A DNA stretch of 64,000 nucleotides. Source: Novosphingobium terrae. GTDB taxonomy: Bacteria; Pseudomonadota; Alphaproteobacteria; Sphingomonadales; Sphingomonadaceae. Below, piece by piece: positions 35,470 through 44,599 of the stretch; positions within the stretch are counted from its first letter, which is position 1; each line of letters starts with the position of its first letter. The notes under the pieces are model-generated. The model did no database searches. It saw only the letters and a list, made by a program, of their open reading frames with translations, and was not told where the DNA came from. The DNA lies in contig NZ_JABVZR010000002.1 of assembly GCF_017163935.1 (NCBI RefSeq), forward strand, positions 1,364,001-1,428,000, read 5' to 3'. The position numbers and the translations under genes were made by a program.

Positions 35470-38127
35470 TCAGAACTTGATGTTGAAACCGGCCAGCAGC
35501 GAAGAGCCGAACATTTCGCGCTGGATCACGCGGCTGGATGCGCCTTCGGTCAGGGTATGGGCGGTGTTGAGCAGATTGCGCCCCGCCGCATAGATCGACA
35601 CCTTGTCGGTGAAGGCGTAGCTGACGCTGACATCGGCGGAGAGACGCGCTTCGGTATACTGGTCCAGCGCCCGGCTGGTGCTGACATAAAGCAGGCTACG
35701 CCCGACATAGGTCACCGCGCCGCGCATATTGAATTTTCCATCGTCCCAATAGAGCGCGGCATTGTAATTGTTCTTTGAGGTGGAGGGCAGCATGGCATCC
35801 TCACCTGCGCGGATCTGCGCCTTGGAGTCGACATAGGTGTAGTTTGCCGACACACCGAAATGGCCCAGCGGCCCGGGCAGGAAGCTCAGGTGCTGATCGT
35901 AGTTCAGCTCGAAACCGCGCGCATGGGCGTGCGAGATGTTGCTGTAGGTCACCACCTGCGTGGGCGTGCTTTGCGGCCCCAGTGCGTTCAGCACCACCGG
36001 ATCGGTGATGCCGCCATAGACGGTGCGCCCGAAGATGTAGTTCGACAGCTCCTTGTCGAACAGGCCCAGCGAGATGATGCCGCCCTGAGGCAGATATTGC
36101 TCCACCGAGAGGTCGAAATTCTGCGAGGTGATGGGCTTCAGATTGGGGTTGCCCGAGGTGACGATGTTGTTCGCCGTATCGATGGTGGCCGCCGGATCGA
36201 CCTGGTTGAAGCCGGGCCGGGCGATGGTGCTGGAATAGGAGGCGCGCAGCACCAGATCCTTCTTCACCTCGAAACGCGCCTGAACCGAGGGGAACAGATT
36301 GGTATAGCTGGCCTTCGACGTCACCGGGATCAGTGTCGAGCCATTGTAGGTGGCCGTCTGCCCGCCGCGATCGGTGGTGGCGCTTGTCGAGTTGGTGGGC
36401 ACGGTGGTGTTGCCGCTGTAGACGGCATCGGTATGCTCCACGCGCAGGCCTGCGATCAGGCCAAGGCGGCCCAGCTTCACCTGCCCCTGCACATAACCGG
36501 CATAGACATCCTCGCGGTTGTCCTGCTGCACAGCCAGACCGCCGAAGCTGTTGGCCGCCGCATTGGTGGCAAAACCGGTGCCCGTGCCATTGGCCCACAG
36601 GGCGCGCACGGCGGGGATGCTGATGTTGGGTCCATCGGGATAATGGTTCTGATAGTAATAGGTCTGCCCCGGCTCGACATAGGAGGACAGCGCCGCGCCC
36701 GGCACGGCGGTGGAGGTGTAGGGGTTGTAGACATGGGTGTTGGTGCGGCGGCGGAAAGCGACGCCCGCCTTCAGCTCTTCATGCTTGTCGCCGCCAAGGA
36801 AATGCGTGGGAAGCGTGGCGTCGAGGCCGCCTGCCCATTCACGCGTGCGGTAAAGCTGGGTGTTGTTGGTCACGCCCGAGAGGGCATAACCGCTGGTGTC
36901 CGCCGGATTGGCGCCAGAGGTTGACCAGGTGGGATAGTTGTAATTGCACTGATTGTAGGTGAAGCTGGCGCCCGTGGGTTTGGAGGTGAAGGTGGTGATC
37001 GTGTCATAGGGGCGATAGTCGCGGCCCTGCGCGTAAGACCCGTGATAATCCAGCCGCAGATCGCCGATCCTGTTGTGTCCGCCCGCCGTGAAGACATCGA
37101 GGCTGACCTGCTCCAGCATGTCGCGCACGCTTTTGTCGAACTGCTTGACCGAAGAGGTGATGCTGCCATCGGCGCTTTGCGTGGCGGTGCCGGTGGTCTT
37201 GATCACCAGACGGTCGCGGTCGACCTGCTCGTCATAGCCGGTGCGCAGATAGCGGACGAAAAGATGGGTGTCGGGGTTGGGATCATAGGCCGCCTCGACC
37301 GCGCCGCCCTTGGTGGTGCGATGGAAGCGGTAATAGCCCTGCGTGTAGCTCGACCAGGCCAGATTGGGCTGGCTGGCGGAATCGGCGAAGCTGGCGCGGC
37401 GGTCGTCATTGCCCAGCGCGTCCTTGTAATAGGTCAGGCTGGCGACCACCGAGAAGGGCTTGTCGTCGCCAGAGCCGCCGAAGCGGAAACCGCCGCTGGC
37501 CGACAGGTCGACGATGCCGGTGCCGCGCGAGAATTGTACGCCCGAACCCAGATGCAGATCGAAGAAATGGTTGCGTCCCGCGGGGATCGCCATGGGAGTG
37601 ATCTCGATGGTGCCGCCCAGCGCCTCGGCGTCCTGATCGGGACGGTTGGTCTTGGTGATCGTCATCGCGCCGATCATGCCGGTGGGAAAGGCGTCGAAGG
37701 CGAAAGCGCGCCCGCCGTTCTGCGGCGTCACCGGATTGGTCGGGGGCAAGTGAATGCCGCCATAGGTGGTGGTGGTGAGGTCCGCGTCAAGCCCGCGAAT
37801 GTTGACCCAGCGGCCTTGCCCCGTATCCACCGCCAGCGAGGCGCCGGGCAGACGGGCGATGGCTTCACCCGCGTTGAGATCGGGCAGGCGGCGCGCCTCA
37901 CCCTGCGTGATCGACTGGATCAGATTGGGGGCGTCCTGCTGCACCTCACGCGAGGGGCTCTCGGCATGTTTGCCCGAGACGATGATCGCCTGCGCGGGAT
38001 CGGCTTCCGTGGCCGCTTCCGCCGCCGAGGCCATTGCAAGGCCGGGCAGGGCGGGAATGGTCATCGCCAAAGCCAGGGTGAACAAGGATGTATTGCGGTA
38101 TGGCCAAGTCTTCCAAAGTTTTTGCAC
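35470..38127 (-). CDS. TonB-dependent receptor (C)
   Basis: An 885-residue outer-membrane receptor. The start is set at the GTG 38127 because GGAGG lies five bases before it; the ATG at 38139 would overlap that ribosome site. The signal peptide ends near GLAMASA; AQAIIVSGKH is the TonB-box-like segment. The plug has APNLIQSITQGEARRLPDLN, AGEAIARLPGASLAV, VNIRGLDADLTTTTYGG and MTITKTNRPDQDAEALGG. The barrel ends LLAGFNIKF. It is a clear paralogue of receptor D (39477-42125), sharing nearly identical plug segments, but has no propeller gene directly downstream in its own transcript, which ends in a terminator. Ligand unknown. Confidence 0.93.
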   Translation of the reverse strand: MQKLWKTWPYRNTSLFTLALAMTIPALPGLAMASAAEAATEADPAQAIIVSGKHAESPSREVQQDAPNLIQSITQGEARRLPDLNAGEAIARLPGASLAVDTGQGRWVNIRGLDADLTTTTYGGIHLPPTNPVTPQNGGRAFAFDAFPTGMIGAMTITKTNRPDQDAEALGGTIEITPMAIPAGRNHFFDLHLGSGVQFSRGTGIVDLSASGGFRFGGSGDDKPFSVVASLTYYKDALGNDDRRASFADSASQPNLAWSSYTQGYYRFHRTTKGGAVEAAYDPNPDTHLFVRYLRTGYDEQVDRDRLVIKTTGTATQSADGSITSSVKQFDKSVRDMLEQVSLDVFTAGGHNRIGDLRLDYHGSYAQGRDYRPYDTITTFTSKPTGASFTYNQCNYNYPTWSTSGANPADTSGYALSGVTNNTQLYRTREWAGGLDATLPTHFLGGDKHEELKAGVAFRRRTNTHVYNPYTSTAVPGAALSSYVEPGQTYYYQNHYPDGPNISIPAVRALWANGTGTGFATNAAANSFGGLAVQQDNREDVYAGYVQGQVKLGRLGLIAGLRVEHTDAVYSGNTTVPTNSTSATTDRGGQTATYNGSTLIPVTSKASYTNLFPSVQARFEVKKDLVLRASYSSTIARPGFNQVDPAATIDTANNIVTSGNPNLKPITSQNFDLSVEQYLPQGGIISLGLFDKELSNYIFGRTVYGGITDPVVLNALGPQSTPTQVVTYSNISHAHARGFELNYDQHLSFLPGPLGHFGVSANYTYVDSKAQIRAGEDAMLPSTSKNNYNAALYWDDGKFNMRGAVTYVGRSLLYVSTSRALDQYTEARLSADVSVSYAFTDKVSIYAAGRNLLNTAHTLTEGASSRVIQREMFGSSLLAGFNIKF

Positions 38128-38462
38128 AAAGTCCTCCATCTTTTACTGCATTCACATTCAGGAGGGAGGCTTGTTGTCTTGCCCCGCGACCCCGAGGCGG
38201 GCGCTTAAAGAGGAAGAATTATGCGAAGATTATAGGAATCGGCGGCATACTTGGTAATGTTGTTAAATGTTTTCAACAATGATTTGTAACATATTTGACT
38301 TGGAGTACGCCTATTCACCCCAGCCTTTCGCGAAAGGGGCAAATGATGAAGCCCGAACGCAACAAGCCCCATGCGAACATAGGGCTTGCTTGTATCTCAG
38401 TCTTTTAGCGGCAGGCGCTGGCGGGTATGGCCCGGACCGGGGCCATGGACTCGGGCGATGCC
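38128..38462. other. Control region of receptor C with a small hairpin after propeller B
   Basis: About 330 bases upstream of receptor C and downstream of propeller B, both on the minus strand. A 7-base-pair hairpin CAAGCCC/GGGCTTG (38363-38388) lies about 75 bases after the propeller B stop and may end that transcript. Closer to receptor C, TTGTT and AACAA flank a 10-base spacer near 38260-38280 in an AT-rich segment, a possible regulator site. No gene seen. Confidence 0.4.
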
Positions 38463-39461
38463 TTAGCGCGTTTCGAAAATCTGCAGCGCCGCCACCTGAT
38501 CGCCCTTCTTCGGGCGCATCACATAGAGGCGGTGCAGCTTGCCGACATAGAGCGAGCTTTTCCCGACCAGCGCCGGATCGGTCTCCAGCAGAGTCGCCGT
38601 GCCATCGGCGGCCAGCTGGTAACGGCTCATGCCGGTGTCGCCCGAGAAGTAGAGGATACGCTTCTCGTGATCGAAGGAGGCGCTGTCGGCGGTTTCTGTC
38701 GCGGGCAGCGATTGCAATGTGCTGCCGTTGCGCGCGTCGATCACCGTCAGGCGGCCCGGTTCGCGCGATCCGGCATAGAGGCGCTGGCTGGCGGCATCGA
38801 AGGCCAGCGGCACGCTCTTCTTCAGCCCTTCCGGCTTCCACACGCTGACCGCGCCGCTGTTCAGTTCAACAACGCCAATCGCATCCTTGTCGCGCATGCT
38901 GACGAACAGGCGCTTGCCCGCCTTGTCCATCGTCAGGCCCTTCAGCACCATGGCGGGCAGCTTGAAGGTCTGCACCACCTCCAGCGTGTCGAGCGAGATG
39001 GCGCTGATGCGCGAGCCCGTGGCGCTGGCATCGCCATCACGGCTGCTGACATAGAAGATCCGTGCCGCGCTATCGAGGATGCCGGTGTCAGGCTTGGCGC
39101 CGACCGGGATGGTCTTGACCGGCGCCAGATCGGTGGTCAGCACCTCGACCGTGCCATCCTTGCCATTGGCGAAGAGCAGATGCCCCCTGGCCTTGTCCAG
39201 CGCCACCTTGTGCGGTGAGTTGGCCGGGACGCTCTTGAGCAGGGCGCCTGTGGTCAGGTCGAACATGTCTATGGCGTCGCCGTCCTCGGCGGAGACATAC
39301 AGGCGGTTGGTGGCGATGTCGGCCACCAGCTGGTCCCAGTCGCCCTCGGGCATGGCGGCGACCGGCGTGGTCGAGAGCAGACGATAGGGCGAGGGCGCCG
39401 CCATGGCGGGCGCGCCCTGAACCAGCGCCATACCCAGCGAGAGAAGGAGAAGTTTTTTCAT
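38463..39461 (-). CDS. YncE-like periplasmic beta-propeller protein (B)
   Basis: A 332-residue secreted protein with signal peptide MKKLLLLSLGMALVQG ending near APAMAAP. YVTN-type blades follow: VADIATNRLYVSAEDGDAID, DKARGHLLFANGKDG, DSAARIFYVSSRDGDA, DKAGKRLFVSMRDKDAIG, DAASQRLYAGSREPG and DHEKRILYFSGDTG. The ribosome site AGAGGTC overlaps the stop of receptor D; only 15 bases separate the genes, so they are one operon. It belongs to the same family as the propellers at 16.0-18.3 kb and 56.6 kb. Expected role: periplasmic partner of receptor D. Confidence 0.9.
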   Translation of the reverse strand: MKKLLLLSLGMALVQGAPAMAAPSPYRLLSTTPVAAMPEGDWDQLVADIATNRLYVSAEDGDAIDMFDLTTGALLKSVPANSPHKVALDKARGHLLFANGKDGTVEVLTTDLAPVKTIPVGAKPDTGILDSAARIFYVSSRDGDASATGSRISAISLDTLEVVQTFKLPAMVLKGLTMDKAGKRLFVSMRDKDAIGVVELNSGAVSVWKPEGLKKSVPLAFDAASQRLYAGSREPGRLTVIDARNGSTLQSLPATETADSASFDHEKRILYFSGDTGMSRYQLAADGTATLLETDPALVGKSSLYVGKLHRLYVMRPKKGDQVAALQIFETR

Positions 39462-39476
39462 GGATTTGACCTCTTA

Positions 39477-42125
39477 TCAGAACTTGAAGTTGAAGCCGCC
39501 AAGGAAGGCCGCGCCCGAAAGCTGGTCCTGCACGATGCGCGCCTGCGACCCCTCGCTCTTGATCTTGGGCGTGTTGAGCAGATTGCGCGCCGCCGCATAG
39601 ATCGAGATGTTGTTGGTGATCGCGTAATTGGCGCCGATATCCAGCGAGAGGCGCTTTTCCAGATATTGGTCAGTGGCTTTCGTCGTGCCCACCGTCAACA
39701 GGCTGGCGCCGTTGAAGGCCAGCGCGCCGCGCAGGCTGAACTGGCCATCGTCCCAATAGGCGGCGATGTTGTAGATATGCTTGGAGGTGCCCGGCAGGCT
39801 GCCGCGCTCACCGGCGCGGATTTCGCCTGAGGAGTCGATGTAGGAGTAGTTGGCCGACACGCCCAGATTGGCCAGCGGCCCGGGCAGGAAGGTGAGATGC
39901 TGGTCATAGTTCAGCTCGATGCCGCGTGCCCATGCGTGCGCGGCATTGGCATAGGTCGTCACCTGCGTGGCCGTGGCCTGCGAGCCCAGCGTGGCCAGAA
40001 TGACCGGATCGGTGATGCCGCCGAACTGCGTGCGGCTGAAGATGTAGTTCGACAGCTCCTTGTCGAAGACGCCCACCGAGATGATGCCGCCGCGCGGCAG
40101 ATAATGTTCGAAGGAGAGGTCGAAGCTGTTGGCGGTGATTGGCTTCAGGTTCGGATTGCCGGTGGAGACCACATTGTTGGCCACATCGATGGTGGCGGCA
40201 GGATCGATCTGGTTGAAGCCGGGGCGCGCGATGGTGCTGGAATAGGAGGCGCGCAGCACGGTGTCGGGCGCCAGCGTGTAGCACGCCTGCACCGAGGGGA
40301 AGAGGTTGGTGTACTCCTTGGTGGAGGACACCGGCACCAGCGTGGAGCCATTGTAGGTCGTCGTGCCTGCCGAGGCCGCCGAAGAGGTGACCGGCACGCT
40401 GGTGTTGCCCTGATAGCGCGCCGATGTGTGCTCGACCCTCAGGCCCGCCAGCAGGTGGAGCTTGCCGAAGCTGGTCTGCCCCTGCACGTAACCGGCATAG
40501 ACATCCTCGCGGTTGTCCTGCTGCACCAGCCCGCTGGCATAGGCATTGGCGGTGGCGTTGGTGGCAAAGCCCGCGCCCGAACCGTTCTGCCACAGAGTGT
40601 TGACATAGCCCATGTCGATGTTGGGGCCGTTGGCGTAGTGGTTCTGATCGTAATAGATGTTCTGACCATTCGCGGCGGCGGCCAGATTGGCGCTGGGCAC
40701 GGCGGTGGAGGAATAGGAATTGTAGATATGGGTGTTGGTGCGGTGGCGCGCGGCCACGCCGAACTTGATCTGCTCGTCCCTGCTGCCGGTCAGATGCGTG
40801 GCCAGCGTGCCGTCAAGCCCGCCCGACCATTCGCGGGTGCGATAGGTCTGGTTGTTGTTGGTAACGCCCGACAGCGTGTAGTTCGACGGATTGTAGGCAT
40901 CGGTGCCCATGAACGAATAGGTCGGGAAGGCGGCGCCCGCATGGGCATAGGTGATGCTGGCGTTGGATGGCTTGGCGCTGAACGTGGCAACCGTGTCATA
41001 GGGGCGGTAGTCCTGCCCCTGCGCGTAGGAGGCGTGATAGGCCAGCGCCAGATCGCCGATCTTGTTGTGGCCGCCCACTTCGGTCAAATGCAGGCTGACG
41101 CGCTGCATCATGTCGCGCACTGATTTGTCGAGCTGCTTGACCGATGAGGTGATCGAGCCATCGGCATTGGCGGTGCCATTGTTGCCCATCTTGATGGCGA
41201 ACTGGTTGCGCACCACCTCTTCCTGATAGCCGGTGTTGAGGTAGCGGACATAGAGGCGGGTGTCGGCATTGGGTTCATAGCCCAGCTCGATCGAGCCGCC
41301 GCGTGTCTTGCGGTGGAACTGGTAATAGGCCTGGGTCACGCCCGACCAGGCAAGATTGGGCGAACCGGCCTTGTCGACATAGGAGACGCGGCGGTCATCG
41401 GTGCCCAGCGCATCGCGGTAATAGTTGACCGAGCCGACCAGGGTGAAAGGGCGGTTGCCCTTTTCCCCGCCGAAGCGGATGCCCGCACTGGCCGAAAGAT
41501 CGACCACATTGGTGCTGCGCGAGAATTGCATGCCCGAACCCACCCGGCCTTCGATGAAGAAATCGCGGTCCTTGGGCATGGTCTTGGGGGTGATTTCGAT
41601 GGTGCCGCCCAGCGCCTCAGCGTCCTGATCGGGGCGGTTGGTCTTGGTGATGGTCATGGCGCCGACCAGGCCGATGGGGAAGGCGTCGAAGGTGAAGGCG
41701 CGCCCGCCGCCCTGCGGGGTGACGGGGCTCGGCGGGGGCAGATGGGTGCCGCCATAGGTGGTGCTGGTGAGATCCGCGTCAAGCCCGCGGATGTTGATCC
41801 AGTGGCCCACGCCGCTGTCCGCCGAAATGGTGACGCTGGGCATGCGCGAGATGATCTCGCCCGCATTGAGATCGGGCAGGCGGCGCGCTTCGGCCTGAGA
41901 GATGGTCTGGATGATGTTGGGCGCGGCTTCCTGACGCTCGCGGCTGCTGGTGGCGGCATGGCCGGTGACGACGATGTCATTGGCGGTCTGCTGGTCGCCC
42001 GCAGCGGCCACGGCATTGTCCGTCGCTGCTGCCGCCACGGCTGGCGCCGCGACGCCGCACAGCAAGCCGGCGACGATCAGCATCCGGCCGGCGGATGTAG
42101 AAGGTTGATTGCGATAACTGGTCAT
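39477..42125 (-). CDS. TonB-dependent receptor (D)
   Basis: An 882-residue receptor. A signal peptide ends near AVAAAAT, then TonB box NDIVVTGHAA. The plug has APNIIQTISQAEARRLPDLN, AGEIISRMPSVTISA, INIRGLDADLTSTTYGG and MTITKTNRPDQDAEALGG; the barrel ends FLGGFNFKF. It is a close paralogue of receptor C and is followed by propeller B in the same operon. AGGGTGGG lies before the ATG. The divergent neighbour is the response regulator/kinase pair RR2-HK1, with a motif of the GTTGG type (42251-42266) between them, so regulation by a two-component system is likely. Ligand unknown. Confidence 0.93.
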   Translation of the reverse strand: MTSYRNQPSTSAGRMLIVAGLLCGVAAPAVAAAATDNAVAAAGDQQTANDIVVTGHAATSSRERQEAAPNIIQTISQAEARRLPDLNAGEIISRMPSVTISADSGVGHWINIRGLDADLTSTTYGGTHLPPPSPVTPQGGGRAFTFDAFPIGLVGAMTITKTNRPDQDAEALGGTIEITPKTMPKDRDFFIEGRVGSGMQFSRSTNVVDLSASAGIRFGGEKGNRPFTLVGSVNYYRDALGTDDRRVSYVDKAGSPNLAWSGVTQAYYQFHRKTRGGSIELGYEPNADTRLYVRYLNTGYQEEVVRNQFAIKMGNNGTANADGSITSSVKQLDKSVRDMMQRVSLHLTEVGGHNKIGDLALAYHASYAQGQDYRPYDTVATFSAKPSNASITYAHAGAAFPTYSFMGTDAYNPSNYTLSGVTNNNQTYRTREWSGGLDGTLATHLTGSRDEQIKFGVAARHRTNTHIYNSYSSTAVPSANLAAAANGQNIYYDQNHYANGPNIDMGYVNTLWQNGSGAGFATNATANAYASGLVQQDNREDVYAGYVQGQTSFGKLHLLAGLRVEHTSARYQGNTSVPVTSSAASAGTTTYNGSTLVPVSSTKEYTNLFPSVQACYTLAPDTVLRASYSSTIARPGFNQIDPAATIDVANNVVSTGNPNLKPITANSFDLSFEHYLPRGGIISVGVFDKELSNYIFSRTQFGGITDPVILATLGSQATATQVTTYANAAHAWARGIELNYDQHLTFLPGPLANLGVSANYSYIDSSGEIRAGERGSLPGTSKHIYNIAAYWDDGQFSLRGALAFNGASLLTVGTTKATDQYLEKRLSLDIGANYAITNNISIYAAARNLLNTPKIKSEGSQARIVQDQLSGAAFLGGFNFKF

Positions 42126-42250
42126 GAGCCCACCCTTTTTGCAAGGCGGGCGGTGGGTTGCTTGCCTGTTTCGCAGCTTCCCATCGGCCCGCGGTCGATG
42201 TTCAGGGGGCTCGATAGGTCTTGATGATTATGCCGGAATTAGGTGTTAAT

Positions 42251-42266
42251 GTTGGTAATAAACAAC
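42251..42266. promoter_or_regulatory. Candidate regulator site between receptor D and RR2
   Basis: GTTGGTAATAAACAAC matches the complement form of the palindrome at 48961-48976 (GTTGGTAATTCCCAAC) in 13 of 16 positions. It lies in the divergent control region of receptor D and the RR2-HK1 operon, about 125 bases before the receptor start and 97 before RR2. The similarity is seen; binding is inferred. Confidence 0.4.
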
Positions 42267-42362
42267 AATTTTATGTGACGAAATCGCGGTTATTGTCAAA
42301 AAATCGACATTTTGTGCAAGCACAGGCCAGAACATCTTCCAGTTTACCGGACATTGAACATC

Positions 42363-43031
42363 ATGCGCCTCTGTCTTGTCGAAGATGATCTTGCAATCGG
42401 CACCAGTCTGCAGTCGGGCTTGCGCAATTGTGGCTTCACCGTGGACTGGGTTCAGGATGGCGAGGCGGCCGAGGATACGCTGCGTGTCACCGATTATACC
42501 ACCGTGCTGCTGGACATCGGCCTGCCGGGAAAATCGGGGCTCGATGTGCTCAATGCGCTGCGCGTCCGGGGCAATGACACGCCGGTGATCATCCTTTCGG
42601 CGCGGGACAGGGTGGCCGATCGCATCACGGGCCTCGATTGCGGCGCCGATGACTATCTGCCCAAACCCTTCGATCTCGACGAGCTGACCGCGCGCATCCG
42701 GGCGCTGCGCCGCCGCCGCGAGGGACGCACCAGCACGGTGATCCGCCATGGCCGGATCGTGTTCGATCCCGCGCGGCAGGCGGTCAGCTATCGCGGCGCC
42801 CTTGTCTCCCTGCGCAGCCGCGAACTGGCCTTTCTGGCCGCGCTGATGGAGGAGCCGGGCAAGGTGCTGTCACGCAGCCAGCTGATCGACCGCGTCTATG
42901 GCTGGGACACCGAGATCGAAAGCAATGCGGTGGAATTCCATATCCACGCCCTGCGCCAGAAGCTGTCTTCGGGGGCGATCCGTAACATGCGCGGTGTCGG
43001 CTATTTCCTTGCCGATGAGGCCCATGATTGA
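42363..43031 (+). CDS. OmpR-family response regulator (RR2)
   Basis: A 222-residue regulator of the QseB/PmrA type. Receiver: MRLCLVEDDLAIGTSLQSGL, phospho-acceptor in TVLLDIGLPGKSGLDVL, YLPKPFDLDEL. DNA-binding domain: LVSLRSRELAFLAALMEEPG, SNAVEFHIHALRQKL, NMRGVGYFL. The start at 42363 is the family-typical MRLCLVED; the frame is open from 42312. The stop overlaps the possible TTG start of the kinase gene, so the pair is an operon. It is divergent from receptor D and probably controls it. Confidence 0.93.
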   Translation: MRLCLVEDDLAIGTSLQSGLRNCGFTVDWVQDGEAAEDTLRVTDYTTVLLDIGLPGKSGLDVLNALRVRGNDTPVIILSARDRVADRITGLDCGADDYLPKPFDLDELTARIRALRRRREGRTSTVIRHGRIVFDPARQAVSYRGALVSLRSRELAFLAALMEEPGKVLSRSQLIDRVYGWDTEIESNAVEFHIHALRQKLSSGAIRNMRGVGYFLADEAHD

Positions 43032-43054
43032 GGGGCAGGGCGCAACATCGGGTG

Positions 43055-44389
43055 ATGTCGATCCGGCGGCGCCTGCTGCTGTGGCTGCTGGCCTGCCTGC
43101 TGGGGGTGAGCTGTGTCTTCATCGCGGCAACCTATCTGATCGAGCGCGTGGGCATCGAGCATCATCAGGACCAACGCTTGCGCAGGATCGCGCAGGACAT
43201 CCCCGACAGCCTCAAGCCGGACGATCTGCGCTCATTCAACGTCAAACTGTTCCACGGGCGAGACGACTTCCTGCTGCAGATCTGGCAGGGCGACCGCGAG
43301 ATCTATCGTTCCACCGTCGATCGGGAGTTGCCGCGCGGGCTGCAGCCGGGTTTCGGCCTGCGCACGGTACGGGGTGAGGTCTGGAAGGTCTTCGTCCGGC
43401 AAACGGGGCTCTACACGATCCAGGTGGCGCAATCGCTGGATGAGCGCAATGCGCTGGCGCAGGAACGGGCGCTGCATCTGATCGTGCCGCTGATCCTGCT
43501 GATCGGCGCCATTGCGCTCTGCACGCCGATCGGGGTGAATGCGGGGCTGCGCTCGCTGCGCCGCATTTCCTCCGAGCTTGAGACGCGCAATCTGGACCGC
43601 CTGATCCCGCTTAACCCCAGGGACGAGCCGGAGGAAATCCTGCCGGTGATCGAGGCCATCAACACCCTTCTGGAACGGCTTGGCCGGGCGGCGGTGTCGC
43701 AGCAGCAGTTTCTGGCCGATGCCTCGCATGAATTGCGCACGCCGCTGGCCGGGCTGCAATTGCAGGTGAAGATGGTCGAACAGGCGCCGGATCAACCCGC
43801 CCGCCATGAGGCGCTGGCCGCGGTGACCGCCAGTGTGAAAAGGGCGGGGCGGCTTGTCGATCAATTGCTCACGACCTCGCGGCTCGATGCCGATCTGCCC
43901 GTGGAGCGGCGTGAAACCGTGTCGCTCAACCTTGTCGCCCGCGAGGCGGTGATGCGACTGGCGCCAATCGCGGAAGTGCGGCGGATCGATCTGGGGCTGG
44001 TCCATGATCTGTCGGCGGTGGTTTCTGGCACGCATCACGAACTGATGTTGCTGACCGTCAATCTGATCGACAATGCCATCCGCTATACGCCGGAAGGAGG
44101 GCAGATCGATGTCGCCGTTCTGACGCAAGGGGCTGAGGCGCGGCTGGTGATCGAGGATTCCGGCCCGGGCATCCCGCTTGCCGAGCGTGATCGCGCGTTC
44201 GACCGTTTTTATCGCGGGCGCGGCGTTGCGGCGGCGGGAAGCGGGCTGGGGCTGGCCATCGTCAAGCGCATTGCGGATCGCCATGCCGCGTCGGTCAGTC
44301 TGGGGGACAGCGCGTCGCTCGGCGGGCTGAAGGTTGATGTCGCCTTTGCGCCGGGAGAAGTTTGCGGGATGCCCCCCTGCATCGTCTGA
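43055..44389 (+). CDS. Sensor histidine kinase (HK1), partner of RR2
   Basis: A 444-residue membrane kinase. TM1 at about residues 6-28 (LLLWLLACLLGVSCVF), a periplasmic sensor of about 120 residues, TM2 near 146-165 (LIVPLILLIGAIALCTPIGV), a HAMP-like linker, H-box ADASHELRTPLAGLQLQ, N-box LIDNAIRYTPEGG, G1 box EDSGPGIP and G2 box GSGLGLAIVKRIA. All motifs are intact. The start is uncertain: ATG at 43055 is used; GTG at 43052 and a TTG at 43028 that overlaps the RR2 stop are also in frame, and the TTG has the better-spaced GAGG. The ligand sensed is unknown. Confidence 0.92.
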   Translation: MSIRRRLLLWLLACLLGVSCVFIAATYLIERVGIEHHQDQRLRRIAQDIPDSLKPDDLRSFNVKLFHGRDDFLLQIWQGDREIYRSTVDRELPRGLQPGFGLRTVRGEVWKVFVRQTGLYTIQVAQSLDERNALAQERALHLIVPLILLIGAIALCTPIGVNAGLRSLRRISSELETRNLDRLIPLNPRDEPEEILPVIEAINTLLERLGRAAVSQQQFLADASHELRTPLAGLQLQVKMVEQAPDQPARHEALAAVTASVKRAGRLVDQLLTTSRLDADLPVERRETVSLNLVAREAVMRLAPIAEVRRIDLGLVHDLSAVVSGTHHELMLLTVNLIDNAIRYTPEGGQIDVAVLTQGAEARLVIEDSGPGIPLAERDRAFDRFYRGRGVAAAGSGLGLAIVKRIADRHAASVSLGDSASLGGLKVDVAFAPGEVCGMPPCIV

Positions 44390-44404
44390 GACATGCAGGG
44401 GGGC

Positions 44405-44490
44405 CCTTTCGGATCAGAGCGGGGGATAGTGCCGTGATCCGGAAACTGCGGGGCCAAGGGTCTGGCCGCCATATCCGCTGAACCTCATCA
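44405..44490 (-). pseudogene. Short relic of a propeller gene 3' end
   Basis: Bases 44411-44450 closely follow the sequence at the very end of propeller E (56547-56590): both read GGATCAG, GCGGGG, ATAG and GATCCGGAA in order, with a one-base insertion in the G run here. In the minus-strand frame this gives GPAVSGSRHYPPL and a stop where propeller E has KTVVSGNFRILALSPR and a stop. Nothing further upstream on that strand is recognisable. It suggests that a fourth receptor/propeller unit once lay beside HK1. Confidence 0.45.
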
Positions 44491-44525
44491 TAGGCGCCTC
44501 TCTGTTGCGTGACGCTCTCCTGACT

Positions 44526-44541
44526 GTTGGAAATTTCCAAC
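44526..44541. promoter_or_regulatory. Perfect palindrome before RR3, candidate response-regulator operator
   Basis: GTTGGAAATTTCCAAC is a perfect 16-base palindrome 58 bases before the RR3 start. The related GTTGGGAATTACCAAC lies at 48961-48976 between RR4 and the efflux operon. Shared motif GTTGG-N6-CCAAC suggests binding by RR3, RR4 or a relative; no experiment can be inferred. Confidence 0.65.
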
Positions 44542-44599
44542 TTGTTCCCGGCGGGTTTGGCGCGCTTGTCTGCTGGCGACCTGGCCTGCGAGGTGCCTC

